Shown here: piece after piece, positions 7,482 through 14,514 of the stretch | How the letters are laid out: each line of letters begins with the position of its first letter | Numbering within the stretch: the stretch's first letter is position 1 | Assembly (NCBI GenBank): GCA_027068975.1 | Contig: JALXFN010000092.1 | Coordinates: forward strand, 1 to 51,337 | Origin: Campylobacteraceae bacterium | Lineage (GTDB): Bacteria; Campylobacterota; Campylobacteria; Campylobacterales; Sulfurovaceae | Reading direction: 5' to 3' | DNA: 51,337 bases | Notes under the pieces: model-generated | Databases searched by the model: none | Seen by the model: the letters and a program-made list of their open reading frames with translations, nothing else | What the model was told of the DNA's origin: nothing | Made by a program: the position numbers and the translations under genes

Positions 7482-8243
7482 ATGGCAAAACGAAATAGAA
7501 ATAGAAAAAGAAAAAACAGACAAGCAAAAGTTGAAGAAGAGCAGAAGAAAACAGAAGTAGAGGCACAAAAGAAAGAGCCTAAAGTAGCAGAAAAAAATAG
7601 AGCTAAATTAGAAAAAGAGAAGCCTGTAAAAAAAGAGAAGGTTGAAGAGAAAGTAGCTCCTAAAAAAGAACACAACAAGCCAAAAGGTTTTTTAAGTAGA
7701 GGAGTTCTACTTGGAGGGGTTGTTGTCCTACTAGCTCTACCTGCAAGTTTATATTTGGCAAAAGTATCTTCTAAAAATGAAGAACTAACTCAAAAGCTTC
7801 TACTAAAAACAAAAGAGTTAAAAATGGTGAAAGAGAAGCTCTCCACAGAGCAAAAGGAAAATGAGGAGATTCAAAAGAAGCTTTCTCTTAATGTAGAAGA
7901 GAAAAATAGATATAAAAAGAGCGAAGAGGAGCTGAAAGAGGCTCTACAAAAAGATAAAAAGTTATTGGAAGAAAAGAGTTTAGAGAAAGAGAAGATAGAG
8001 AAAAAACTACTTGTCGTTGAAACAAAAGCAAAAGAGCTTGAAGAGAATCTCAGCAAGGTTACTAAAAGTAGAGATGAACTCAATAAAAAATTACTATTTG
8101 TAGTAACAAAAGGTAAAGAGCTTGAAGAGAGATTAGATAAGGTTCTTAAGAGTAAAGAGGAGCTTAATCAAAAACTATTTTTTGTAGTAAAAAAAGGAAA
8201 AGAGCTAGAAGAGGAGTTGGCTGAAGTTAAGAAAGCAAAATAG
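7482..8243 (+). CDS. Single-pass membrane protein with a long repeated coiled coil
   Basis: 253 aa. The N-terminal 69 residues are extremely basic and charged (Lys, Arg, Glu). One membrane segment follows (about 74-93), then a coiled coil to the end. The last 80 residues are three copies of a 28-residue unit beginning KKLLVVETKAKELEE (nucleotides 8001-8084, 8085-8168 and 8169-8240). AAGGA lies 10 bp before the ATG and a TATAAT box is at 7441-7446. Layout resembles a membrane-anchored scaffold or tether, but no family is recognisable. It lies just upstream of the ADP-ribose unit on the same strand. Confidence 0.75.
   Translation: MAKRNRNRKRKNRQAKVEEEQKKTEVEAQKKEPKVAEKNRAKLEKEKPVKKEKVEEKVAPKKEHNKPKGFLSRGVLLGGVVVLLALPASLYLAKVSSKNEELTQKLLLKTKELKMVKEKLSTEQKENEEIQKKLSLNVEEKNRYKKSEEELKEALQKDKKLLEEKSLEKEKIEKKLLVVETKAKELEENLSKVTKSRDELNKKLLFVVTKGKELEERLDKVLKSKEELNQKLFFVVKKGKELEEELAEVKKAK
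8001..8240 (+). repeat. 84-bp (28-aa) tandem repeat, three copies
   Basis: Copies begin at 8001, 8085 and 8169; the third is four residues short. Each encodes a unit of form KLL-VV-TK-KELEE-L-KV-KS-ELN. The protein sequence is better conserved than the DNA, so the copies are not recent. Confidence 0.8.
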
Positions 8244-8248
8244 AATAA

Positions 8249-8280
8249 GTAGGAGGGAGATAGTTAATTCCCCTCTTACT
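8249..8280 (+). terminator. Imperfect hairpin after the coiled-coil gene
   Basis: AGTAGGAGGGA can pair, with a bulge, with TCCCCTCTTACT about 10 nt downstream. There is no strong T-run. It could separate the coiled-coil gene from the NADAR gene. Confidence 0.35.
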
Positions 8281-8394
8281 TTGAATGTGCTACTAATTTT
8301 AAAAAAAGCTTAATCTACTAAAATATTATCCACATTTTCAATAACCTATTATTTAATAGACTTATCATACTATATAAAAAATAACTTAAAATAC

Positions 8395-8958
8395 ATGAAA
8401 CAAACTATGAAAAACATAAACGACCTAAAACAACAAATAGAAAAAGGAAAAAAGTTCAAATACCTTTTCTTTTGGGGTCACAGACAAAAATCAGGACAGA
8501 ATGTAGACAAGAGTTGCTTCTCTCAATGGTTTCCTAAAGGGTTTACATTAGATGAGGTCTATTATGCAACGGCTGAACACTACATGATGGCAGAGAAAGC
8601 AAGACTGTTTGATGCCTCAATGGTAGAGAAGATATTAAATGCCAAATCAACCAAAGAGGTTAAAGCTTTAGGACGAGAGGTTAAAAACTTTGAAGAAAAA
8701 ATATGGGAAGAAGCCTCATTTGACATAGTGGTCAAAGGAAACATGGCTAAGTTTTCCCAAAACGAAGCACTCAAAGAGTTTTTGCTCTCTACTTCAAACA
8801 GAGTCATCGTAGAAGCCAGTCCTTACGACAAGATTTGGGGCATAGGCATGTTAGCAGACAATGAAAAAGCAACACAACCTTTAAAGTGGAGAGGTTTAAA
8901 TAAATTGGGCTTTGCTTTGATGGTGGTTAGGGATGAGATTTTGAAAAATACATTATAA
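8395..8958 (+). CDS. NADAR-family N-glycosidase-like protein (YbiA/DUF1768)
   Basis: 187 aa covering one complete NADAR domain. Typical motifs: the aromatic start with FFWGHRQK, the TAEHYMMAEKARLF helix, GREV with a following W, the KF-QN-L-LL-T segment, and the terminal YDKIWGIGM. Family members act on ADP-ribose or ribose-5-phosphate derivatives: E. coli YbiA acts on riboflavin intermediates, and other NADARs remove ADP-ribose from guanine bases. The neighbours KptA and ADP-ribosylglycohydrolase favour the de-ADP-ribosylating role here, which is inference. The ribosome-binding site is weak. The kptA gene starts 15 bp downstream. Confidence 0.85.
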   Translation: MKQTMKNINDLKQQIEKGKKFKYLFFWGHRQKSGQNVDKSCFSQWFPKGFTLDEVYYATAEHYMMAEKARLFDASMVEKILNAKSTKEVKALGREVKNFEEKIWEEASFDIVVKGNMAKFSQNEALKEFLLSTSNRVIVEASPYDKIWGIGMLADNEKATQPLKWRGLNKLGFALMVVRDEILKNTL

Positions 8959-8973
8959 ATATGAAAGAAAAAA

Positions 8974-9507
8974 ATGAACAATAAATTAAAAACAACAAGC
9001 AAATTTTTAAGCTTGATACTAAGACACCAACCAGAAAAAATTGGTTTAGAACTAGACAGTAACGGTTGGGCAGAGATAAATGAACTCATAGAGAAGAGTA
9101 CAAAGGTAAAGCTCACACAAGAGCTAATAGAAGAGGTTGTTGTAAAAGACAACAAACAGAGATTCATCATAAAAGATGGCAAAATACGAGCCAACCAAGG
9201 ACACTCTATTAACATTGATTTGGAACTAGAAGCTGTGGAGCCACCTGATATCTTGTATCATGGAACAGCAACACGATTTTTAGAGTCCATAATGAAAGAG
9301 GGCTTGACCAAACAGTCACGTCAACACGTTCACTTGTCTAAAGATATAGAGACAGCAACCATGGTAGGAAAGCGTCATGGTAAAGTGGTTATTTTAGAGG
9401 TAGATGCGAAGAAGATGTTTGAAGAGGGGTATGTGTTTTATCTTTCTGAAAATGGGGTTTGGTTGACTGATAGAGTTGGGGTTGAGTTTTTGAGGGAGAA
9501 GCTTTAA
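8974..9507 (+). CDS. kptA: RNA 2'-phosphotransferase (Tpt1/KptA)
   Basis: 177 aa, full length. The family moves an internal RNA 2'-phosphate onto NAD+, releasing nicotinamide and ADP-ribose cyclic phosphate. The expected catalytic residues are present: R17-H18 (LILRHQP), R63 (KQRF) and R116 (SRQHVHLS), along with the IRANQGHS and LYHGT motifs. Bacteria generally lack the tRNA-splicing pathway that makes the yeast substrate, so the target is unknown; some homologues also cap RNA ends with ADP-ribose. Released nicotinamide could be recycled by NadV. The gene follows the NADAR gene by 15 bp. Its last 117 bases carry only 5 C, against 28 C in the 120 bases at 9241-9360. Confidence 0.92.
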   Translation: MNNKLKTTSKFLSLILRHQPEKIGLELDSNGWAEINELIEKSTKVKLTQELIEEVVVKDNKQRFIIKDGKIRANQGHSINIDLELEAVEPPDILYHGTATRFLESIMKEGLTKQSRQHVHLSKDIETATMVGKRHGKVVILEVDAKKMFEEGYVFYLSENGVWLTDRVGVEFLREKL

Positions 9508-9635
9508 TGAGGTTAAAAAACTTATTGGGCTTTGAAGAATCAAAAGAAGCCATACACAAAAATATAACCCTAAAAGATGGTCAGTTAAAATCATTAGTAA
9601 ATGGTAAAGAATACCACTACGGAACACTTGTATAA
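9507..9635 (+). CDS. Small ORF (42 aa) between kptA and the ADP-ribosylglycohydrolase gene
   Basis: The ATG overlaps the last base of the kptA stop (TAATG), and the ORF ends 18 bp before the next gene. The reading frame looks coding: MRLKNLLGFEESKEAIHKNI, then a Lys/Asp-containing segment ending EYHYGTLV. An AGGGAGAAG site just upstream inside kptA could serve it. It ends abruptly, so it may be the N-terminal remnant of a larger protein or a genuine small protein. I recognise no family with certainty. Confidence 0.5.
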   Translation: MRLKNLLGFEESKEAIHKNITLKDGQLKSLVNGKEYHYGTLV

Positions 9636-9653
9636 TACAAATAGGAGTAAACA

Positions 9654-10424
9654 ATGCTAGGAGCAATAGCAGGAGAAATCATAGGTTCGTACTATGAGTT
9701 TCACAAGATAAAAACAAAAGAGTTTGAATTATTTCACCCAAAGAGTAAATTTACAGATGATACAACATTAAGTATGGCAATAGCAAAGTCTATTTTAGAT
9801 AATGAGCCATATTTAGACAATGTGATAGACTTTGGTCTGCGTTATTTTGAAGTAGGTTATGGTGGGTCATTTAAAAAATGGCTTAAGGGTGATGAACATC
9901 TGCCTTACAACTCATGGGGTAATGGGTCTGCGATGAGAGTTTCACCCATCGCTTTTGCTTTTGATACAGAAGAGAGAGTTTTAGAAGAGGCACGAAAATC
10001 TGCTGAAATTACCCATAATCACCCAGAGGGAATTAAAGGGGCAGAGGCTACGGCATTGGCTATTTTTATGGCTCGAAAGGGTGCTACTAAAGAGGAGATA
10101 CGAGAGCGTATTTCAAAAGATTTTGAGTATGATTTAAGTAGAACTGTTGATGAGATACGACCTGAGTATAAGTTTGAGGTGTCATGCCAAAAGTCGGTGC
10201 CAGAGTCAATTATCTGCTTTTTAGATTCTAACTCTTTTGAAGATTGTATTAGAAATTGTATTTCACTTGGTGGTGATGCTGACACGATGGGAGCCATAGC
10301 TGGTGGGATAGCTGAGGCTTATTATGGTGTTCCTAAAGAGATAGAAGAGAAGGTTTATGAGTATTTGCCTGATGAGTTTATTGAGATTTTAAGAAAGTTT
10401 CGAGAAATTATCGAAATCTCTTAA
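9654..10424 (+). CDS. ADP-ribosylglycohydrolase (DraG/ARH family)
   Basis: 256 aa. The two metal-binding motifs of the ARH fold are intact: T34-D35-D36-T37 (FTDDTTLSMA) near the N-terminus and GGDADTMGAIAGG with D208 and D210 near the C-terminus. GNGSAMRVSPIAF and HNHPEGIKGAEA are also typical. The family releases ADP-ribose from modified proteins or nucleic acid using two Mg ions; DraG in nitrogen fixation is the best-known member, but no nitrogenase genes are here. Free ADP-ribose could then be cut by the Nudix domain of NadM. AGGAG precedes the ATG. The 3' end overlaps the convergent Uma2 gene by 17 bp. Confidence 0.9.
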   Translation: MLGAIAGEIIGSYYEFHKIKTKEFELFHPKSKFTDDTTLSMAIAKSILDNEPYLDNVIDFGLRYFEVGYGGSFKKWLKGDEHLPYNSWGNGSAMRVSPIAFAFDTEERVLEEARKSAEITHNHPEGIKGAEATALAIFMARKGATKEEIRERISKDFEYDLSRTVDEIRPEYKFEVSCQKSVPESIICFLDSNSFEDCIRNCISLGGDADTMGAIAGGIAEAYYGVPKEIEEKVYEYLPDEFIEILRKFREIIEIS

Positions 10425-10953
10425 AAACCCGTTTAAAATCTAAACTAACATTACAAGTGGTCTCTTTAAAGTTGTAGCTCTCTTGTAAAAAGTCGCCCTC
10501 TTTGTCGTATTTTGAGTTTTTAAGTTTGTAGACTTTGGCTCTTAAGTCATTGGGGTAGACTAAGATGTAGTAGTTGACTTTCTCTTTTTCATAAATCTCA
10601 AATTTGTATTTTTCATCTCTTTTAGCTGTCGATTTTGAGATGATTTCAACAACAATTTCAGGTGCTTTGGTAAGGTAACTCTCATTGGTCTCACCACAAG
10701 TAAGAACAATATCAGGTTTTAAAATGGTATCATCACTTACTTTGTAGTCAATCTCCCCTAAAACTTCACACTGAGTACACTCTTCAAGTTGATTTTGAAG
10801 TTCTGTAATAATCATAGTTGCTAAACTTTGATGTATTCTCATAGGAGCAGGTGCCATAGCAAGAGGAATACCATCAATAAGTTCCCATTCACCTTCCCAC
10901 TCTTTGTAGTCATCGTAAGTATAATATTCAATGGCTTGTGCTAATGGTGGCAT
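10408..10953 (-). CDS. Uma2-family (DUF820) PD-(D/E)XK nuclease-like protein
   Basis: 181 aa, full length. The core of the Uma2 family is visible: KPDIVL with D81, then PEIVVEIISKSTAKRDEKYK with E103 and a downstream Lys, followed by NYYILVYP. These are restriction-endonuclease-fold proteins, abundant in cyanobacteria and scattered elsewhere; their role is not settled. It has its own extended -10 promoter on the minus strand (10982-10987). It converges on the ADP-ribosylglycohydrolase gene and overlaps it tail to tail by 17 bp, so the two do not form one operon. Confidence 0.85.
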   Translation of the reverse strand: MPPLAQAIEYYTYDDYKEWEGEWELIDGIPLAMAPAPMRIHQSLATMIITELQNQLEECTQCEVLGEIDYKVSDDTILKPDIVLTCGETNESYLTKAPEIVVEIISKSTAKRDEKYKFEIYEKEKVNYYILVYPNDLRAKVYKLKNSKYDKEGDFLQESYNFKETTCNVSLDFKRVFKRFR

Positions 10954-10981
10954 GAGTTTCTCCTTGGGTATTAATATTTTG

Positions 10982-10987
10982 ATTATA
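10982..10987 (-). promoter_or_regulatory. Extended -10 element of the Uma2 gene
   Basis: TGCTATAAT on the minus strand, about 30 bp before the start of the Uma2-family gene. Confidence 0.55.
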
Positions 10988-11103
10988 GCAAAGTTTGGTT
11001 AAGGCGACTATTAGCTACAACGTTAAAGTCTAGTATGTTATGATTTTGTGAGTGCTGCTTAATAGATGCATATGAAAAGCGTTAATTTCTTAAGGAGATA
11101 TAG

Positions 11104-11637
11104 ATGAAATACTACCTAATAATAGACCTAGAAGCAACTTGTTGCAAAGAGAGAACCATAACACGTGATAAGATGGAGATTATAGAGATAGGGGCTGTTA
11201 TGATTGATGCTGTGACTCTAAAAATAGTGGATGAGTATGAGATATTTATAAAACCCATACTGAACCCTACACTCACAACCTTTTGTAAAACACTTACAAC
11301 CATAACCCAAGATGATGTAGATGAGGCTATAGGTTATAAAGAAGCATTAGCAGACTTTAAAAAGTGGTTTAGTCAATATGATGACTTTCTCTTTTGTTCA
11401 TGGGGCGACTACGACAAGAGCCAGTTTTTACAAGATTGTAAGCTACATGGAGTTGAATACCCTTTTTCTGATGAACATCTCAATATAAAAAAAGAGTTTG
11501 CAAAAGTACAAGGTGTTAAACCTTGTGGCTTAGATACAGCTTTAGCTCATGTAAATTTAGAGTTGGTAGGTACGCACCATCGAGGGATTGATGATGCTCG
11601 TAATATGGGTCGGTTGATGCCATTTATAGTAAAGTAA
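11104..11637 (+). CDS. DEDDh 3'-5' exonuclease (ERI-1/KapD-like)
   Basis: 177 aa. The exonuclease motifs are D8-x-E10 (IIDLEATC), FCSWGDYDKSQF with the second Asp, and HHRGIDDARNMGRL with the His and last Asp. FCKTLTTITQDDVDEA is characteristic of the ERI-1/KapD branch, which trims structured RNA 3' ends; a role on RNA is therefore likely but inferred. A strong AAGGAG site sits 8 bp before the ATG. It is the first plus-strand gene after the Uma2 gene, divergent from it, and may continue into the next genes after a short gap. Confidence 0.85.
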   Translation: MKYYLIIDLEATCCKERTITRDKMEIIEIGAVMIDAVTLKIVDEYEIFIKPILNPTLTTFCKTLTTITQDDVDEAIGYKEALADFKKWFSQYDDFLFCSWGDYDKSQFLQDCKLHGVEYPFSDEHLNIKKEFAKVQGVKPCGLDTALAHVNLELVGTHHRGIDDARNMGRLMPFIVK

Positions 11638-11712
11638 AAAGGAGAAGAATGTTCAAACCTTTATGGATTTTTGAGAGAAGAGTTTGAGATTGAATAAGAG
11701 AAAGGATTTAAA

Positions 11713-12201
11713 GTGAGAAGTTTAATGGTGACAATAGTATGGTTTTTATTAACAGTTAATCTATTAGCAAATGAAGAGCATGTTCAAAATGATGACAATA
11801 GTACAAAATATGAGATATATACCTTAAATGATTATCTGTCATTAGGGGATAAAAAGAGAAATCTTGATGAGTTAGCTTATAGTAAAAAACAATTTGAATA
11901 TTTTGATAAAAAATTTGATGATATAAATATGACAAAAGGAAAACCAATAGTTTTAGATGATGAATATGAAAATATTTTGGATGTATTAAAAGATGAGGCT
12001 TTTTTAAAAAGATTTTCTACTGAAAATCTCTCATTTGTTATTTATGAAAAAAATAAAATGATGCCGATTCTCTTTTCAAAATGTGGTTCTTGTATTGGTG
12101 GTACTAAATATTTCATGGTACTTGAAAAAAATATTTTAAAAAATATAATTATAGATCAAGTTGTATATGACTTGGTAGAACCAATTGCTTGTGAAGAATA
12201 A
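11713..12201 (+). CDS. Exported protein of unknown function
   Basis: 162 aa with a GTG start (AAGGA 6 bp upstream) and a signal peptide of about 20 residues ending near LLANEE. The mature protein is acidic, with one Cys pair near the C-terminus (KCGSCIGG) and a single Cys three residues from the end. I do not recognise a family. It ends 13 bp before the HD-domain gene and is probably co-transcribed with it. Between the exonuclease and this gene, a 12-codon ORF at 11650 with a good GGAGAAG site is probably only a leftover. Confidence 0.6.
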   Translation: MRSLMVTIVWFLLTVNLLANEEHVQNDDNSTKYEIYTLNDYLSLGDKKRNLDELAYSKKQFEYFDKKFDDINMTKGKPIVLDDEYENILDVLKDEAFLKRFSTENLSFVIYEKNKMMPILFSKCGSCIGGTKYFMVLEKNILKNIIIDQVVYDLVEPIACEE

Positions 12202-12214
12202 CAGGAGACAAAAC

Positions 12215-12748
12215 ATGAGTATAAATCAAGACAACATAACAAAAGCATGGTTCTTTGCATCACGTGTACATAAAGAACAGTTTTATCCTGGGGAGGAATT
12301 GCCCTACATAACCCATATAGGGAATGTAATGATGGAAGTCATGGCTGTGAGTTCACGGCTTGAAAACCCTGAATTAGCAATAATGTGTGCAATACTGCAT
12401 GACACTATAGAAGACACTTCTACAACTTATGCAGATATTGAAAAAGAGTTTGGAAAAGCTGTAGCAGATGGGGTAATGGCTTTGACTAAAAATGAGACTT
12501 TAGCAACCAAAAGAGAGCAGATGTTGGACTCTTTGGCACGAATAAAGATGCAACCTAAAGAGGTGTGGGTAGTAAAAATGGCTGACAGGGTTTCAAACTT
12601 GGGAAAACCTCCACACTATTGGAAGGCTGAGAAAGTGAAAGCCTATAGAGATGAAGCCAAAATAATTTTAGAGTATTTGCTTGAAGCAAATGAGCTTCTA
12701 GCCATTCGACTTCAAGAAAAAATAGATAACTATACTAAGTATATCTAG
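12215..12748 (+). CDS. HD-domain hydrolase, small alarmone hydrolase (MESH1-like)
   Basis: 177 aa from the ATG at 12215, chosen because AGGAGA lies 6 bp upstream; a TTG at 12185 has no such site. The protein is only an HD domain: H34 (PYITHIG), H62-D63 (ILHDTIEDT), E66-D67 and D124 (VKMADRVSNL) match the (p)ppGpp hydrolase site of RelA/SpoT. There is no synthetase, TGS or ACT domain, so it is the length of a stand-alone alarmone hydrolase. Substrates could be ppGpp, (p)ppApp or another nucleotide, including NADPH in the animal homologue. Confidence 0.82.
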   Translation: MSINQDNITKAWFFASRVHKEQFYPGEELPYITHIGNVMMEVMAVSSRLENPELAIMCAILHDTIEDTSTTYADIEKEFGKAVADGVMALTKNETLATKREQMLDSLARIKMQPKEVWVVKMADRVSNLGKPPHYWKAEKVKAYRDEAKIILEYLLEANELLAIRLQEKIDNYTKYI

Positions 12749-12751
12749 TCT

Positions 12752-13129
12752 CTATTTCTTATGCTTTTTTGTAGGTTTACAAGCTTTTAAGTCAGCTATG
12801 TTTAGGGCATTTTCTATACATGTTTTACGTTGGTTCATTTTAGAAATATGATTTGTAATTCTGTTGACTACTTTGGTTTTCTTTTCTTCAAAGGTCATGC
12901 CTTTTTTGAGCTTAAATGGCTTGTTTTGATGCTTTTGTACTCTACAAGTTTGCATTTCGTTTAAAGAAGTGGCATTTTGCATACACATTTTACGTTTAGA
13001 TGCATTTACTAGCCGTTGAGTAATTTTAGAAATTTTTTGATCTTTTTTTTGATTAAAGTTAGTAGTATTGTCTGCAAACGTAGCAGTTGATAAACTTAGT
13101 AGTAAAATAGTTGTTGTGAAAATCTTCAT
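12752..13129 (-). CDS. Small exported basic protein with an internal duplication
   Basis: 125 aa with a clear signal peptide (residues 1-19, cleavage after TFA). The mature part is two related units of about 32 residues, each with C-x12-C (C49/C62 and C104/C117) and similar lead-ins (KISKITQRLVNASKRKMC and KVVNRITNHISKMNQRKTC). Each unit may form a helical hairpin closed by a disulfide. It is very Lys-rich, ending KKHKK. I recognise no family. It converges on the HD-domain gene with a 3-bp gap. Confidence 0.65.
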   Translation of the reverse strand: MKIFTTTILLLSLSTATFADNTTNFNQKKDQKISKITQRLVNASKRKMCMQNATSLNEMQTCRVQKHQNKPFKLKKGMTFEEKKTKVVNRITNHISKMNQRKTCIENALNIADLKACKPTKKHKK

Positions 13130-13225
13130 GACTGTAGTCCTAATAATTAGATGTTGGTATGTTATAATTTTACTGTGTATGATTTGTGTTTATAAATACA
13201 AGGAAGATTTCAGTGAAGAGAGACC

Positions 13226-13936
13226 ATGCAAGTAACCCAACCAAGTATTGACTATATCTCCTATGAAGATGTAACTTCTAACACTACTTTAGAAACCGTT
13301 ATCTACCCCAATATGTTTAAAAACTACTACTGGTCTGATGACTTTTCGGCAAAGAACTATGTAGCATTAGCAAAGGCTGGTTTTATCTCTGTGACCGAAG
13401 AGTATAGAGGTGAGGAATTTTTAATTCCAGAGATACAGTACAAGTATGCCCTTTTAGATTTTGAAGATTTGCACATAAGTAAAAAAGTAAAGAGGTTACT
13501 AAAACAGAAAAGTTTTATTTTAGAGTTTAGTAGTGAGCTAGATGAGGTTTTTGAAGCGATAAATGCCTTACATAAAAGCTCTTGGCTAATGCCTAAATAT
13601 CTAAATATGCTAAAAGAGACACAAAAAGAAAAGAGCAGTTTTAAAGTACAGTCGGTTAAGCTAAGAGAAGATGGTACATTGGTAGCAGGAGAGGTAGGTT
13701 ACATAATAGGAAAAACCTATACGAGTCTGAGTGGTTTCTCCAATAGAGAAAAACGTTACAGAAACTATGGAACAGTTCAGTTGGTGCTTTTGGCAAAGTA
13801 TCTTGAAGAGAATGGCTTTGACTTTTGGAACTTGGGACATCCATACATGGACTATAAGTTAGCACTGGGTGCTAAGATTTATGAGCGTGAAGATTTTTTG
13901 AAGCGTTGGAAAGTATCTATTTTAAAGGAAAAATAA
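13226..13936 (+). CDS. Leucyl/phenylalanyl-tRNA-protein transferase-like protein (GNAT fold)
   Basis: 236 aa, the usual length of Aat. The C-terminal half lines up well with Aat: SSWLMPKYLNML, VQSVKLREDGTLVAGEVGYI, the serine-containing SLSGFSNREKRYRNYG and FWNLGHPYMDYKLALGAKI. Aat adds Leu or Phe from tRNA to the N-terminus of Arg/Lys-starting proteins, marking them for ClpS/ClpAP. The usual GESMFS and D-x-Q signatures are replaced (SLSGFS, N-x-G), so substrate or reaction may differ. The esterase gene follows 1 bp after the stop. Confidence 0.6.
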   Translation: MQVTQPSIDYISYEDVTSNTTLETVIYPNMFKNYYWSDDFSAKNYVALAKAGFISVTEEYRGEEFLIPEIQYKYALLDFEDLHISKKVKRLLKQKSFILEFSSELDEVFEAINALHKSSWLMPKYLNMLKETQKEKSSFKVQSVKLREDGTLVAGEVGYIIGKTYTSLSGFSNREKRYRNYGTVQLVLLAKYLEENGFDFWNLGHPYMDYKLALGAKIYEREDFLKRWKVSILKEK

Positions 13937-13937
13937 A

Positions 13938-14495
13938 ATGATAATCTACATACACGGTTTTGGAAGTTCAGGTCAGGGTGGTAAGGCGAATCTGTTTCGT
14001 GACTATTTTAAAGGTAAGGGGCAACCTTACATTGCTCCGTCACTCTCTTACGTGCCTGAACTCGCCATAAGTACACTCGAAGAGCTAATAAACTCTTACG
14101 ATGAGGTGCAGTTAATAGGCTCATCTTTAGGTGGGTATTATGCTGTCTATTTGGCAGAAAAGTATGGACTAAAAGCTGTGCTGATTAATCCTGCTGTTCA
14201 GTCATCTAAGACACTACAAAGAGCCGTAAATCTACAAGGAAATGCACCTAACTATTATGATGGTAGCAGTTTTGAGTGGAATGAAAAGCACTTAGAGATG
14301 TTAAAAGCTTACAGTGTAGAGCGTGTTGAGTCTGACAGCTATCTTCTACTACTTCAAAAGGGTGATGATGTGTTGGACTACAGAGAGGCAATGGAGAAAA
14401 TTCCTAATGCTCAGTTGGTTTTAGAAGAGGGTGGAACGCATCCTTTTGAAGGGATTGAGAGGTATTTTGAGAGAGTGGAGGAGTTTTTGTTATAA
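13938..14495 (+). CDS. YqiA-type alpha/beta-hydrolase esterase (UPF0227)
   Basis: 185 aa, the short alpha/beta-hydrolase of the YqiA group. Visible motifs are IYIHGFGSSGQGGKA (oxyanion region), G-S-S63-L-G with the nucleophilic Ser, an Asp in KGDDVLDYRE and His in GGTHPFEGIE. Members hydrolyse short acyl esters; the natural substrate is unknown. AAGGA lies just before the preceding stop codon, and the ATG comes 1 bp after it, so translation is coupled to the Aat-like gene. The last 45 coding bases hold no C. Confidence 0.85.
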   Translation: MIIYIHGFGSSGQGGKANLFRDYFKGKGQPYIAPSLSYVPELAISTLEELINSYDEVQLIGSSLGGYYAVYLAEKYGLKAVLINPAVQSSKTLQRAVNLQGNAPNYYDGSSFEWNEKHLEMLKAYSVERVESDSYLLLLQKGDDVLDYREAMEKIPNAQLVLEEGGTHPFEGIERYFERVEEFLL

Positions 14496-14514
14496 TACGT
14501 AAAAAAGAAATTTT

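Noticed and set aside
9654-10424. DraG of a nitrogenase switch-off system
   Set aside because: No nif genes or DraT are in the window, and the neighbours are NAD and ADP-ribose genes.
11650-11688. 12-codon ORF with a good GGAGAAG site between the exonuclease and the next gene
   Set aside because: Too short and without supporting features; it could be a leader peptide but nothing shows this.
13213-13251. 12-codon GTG ORF overlapping the start of the Aat-like gene
   Set aside because: An AAGGAAG site precedes it, but the ORF is out of frame with the gene and has no recognisable content.
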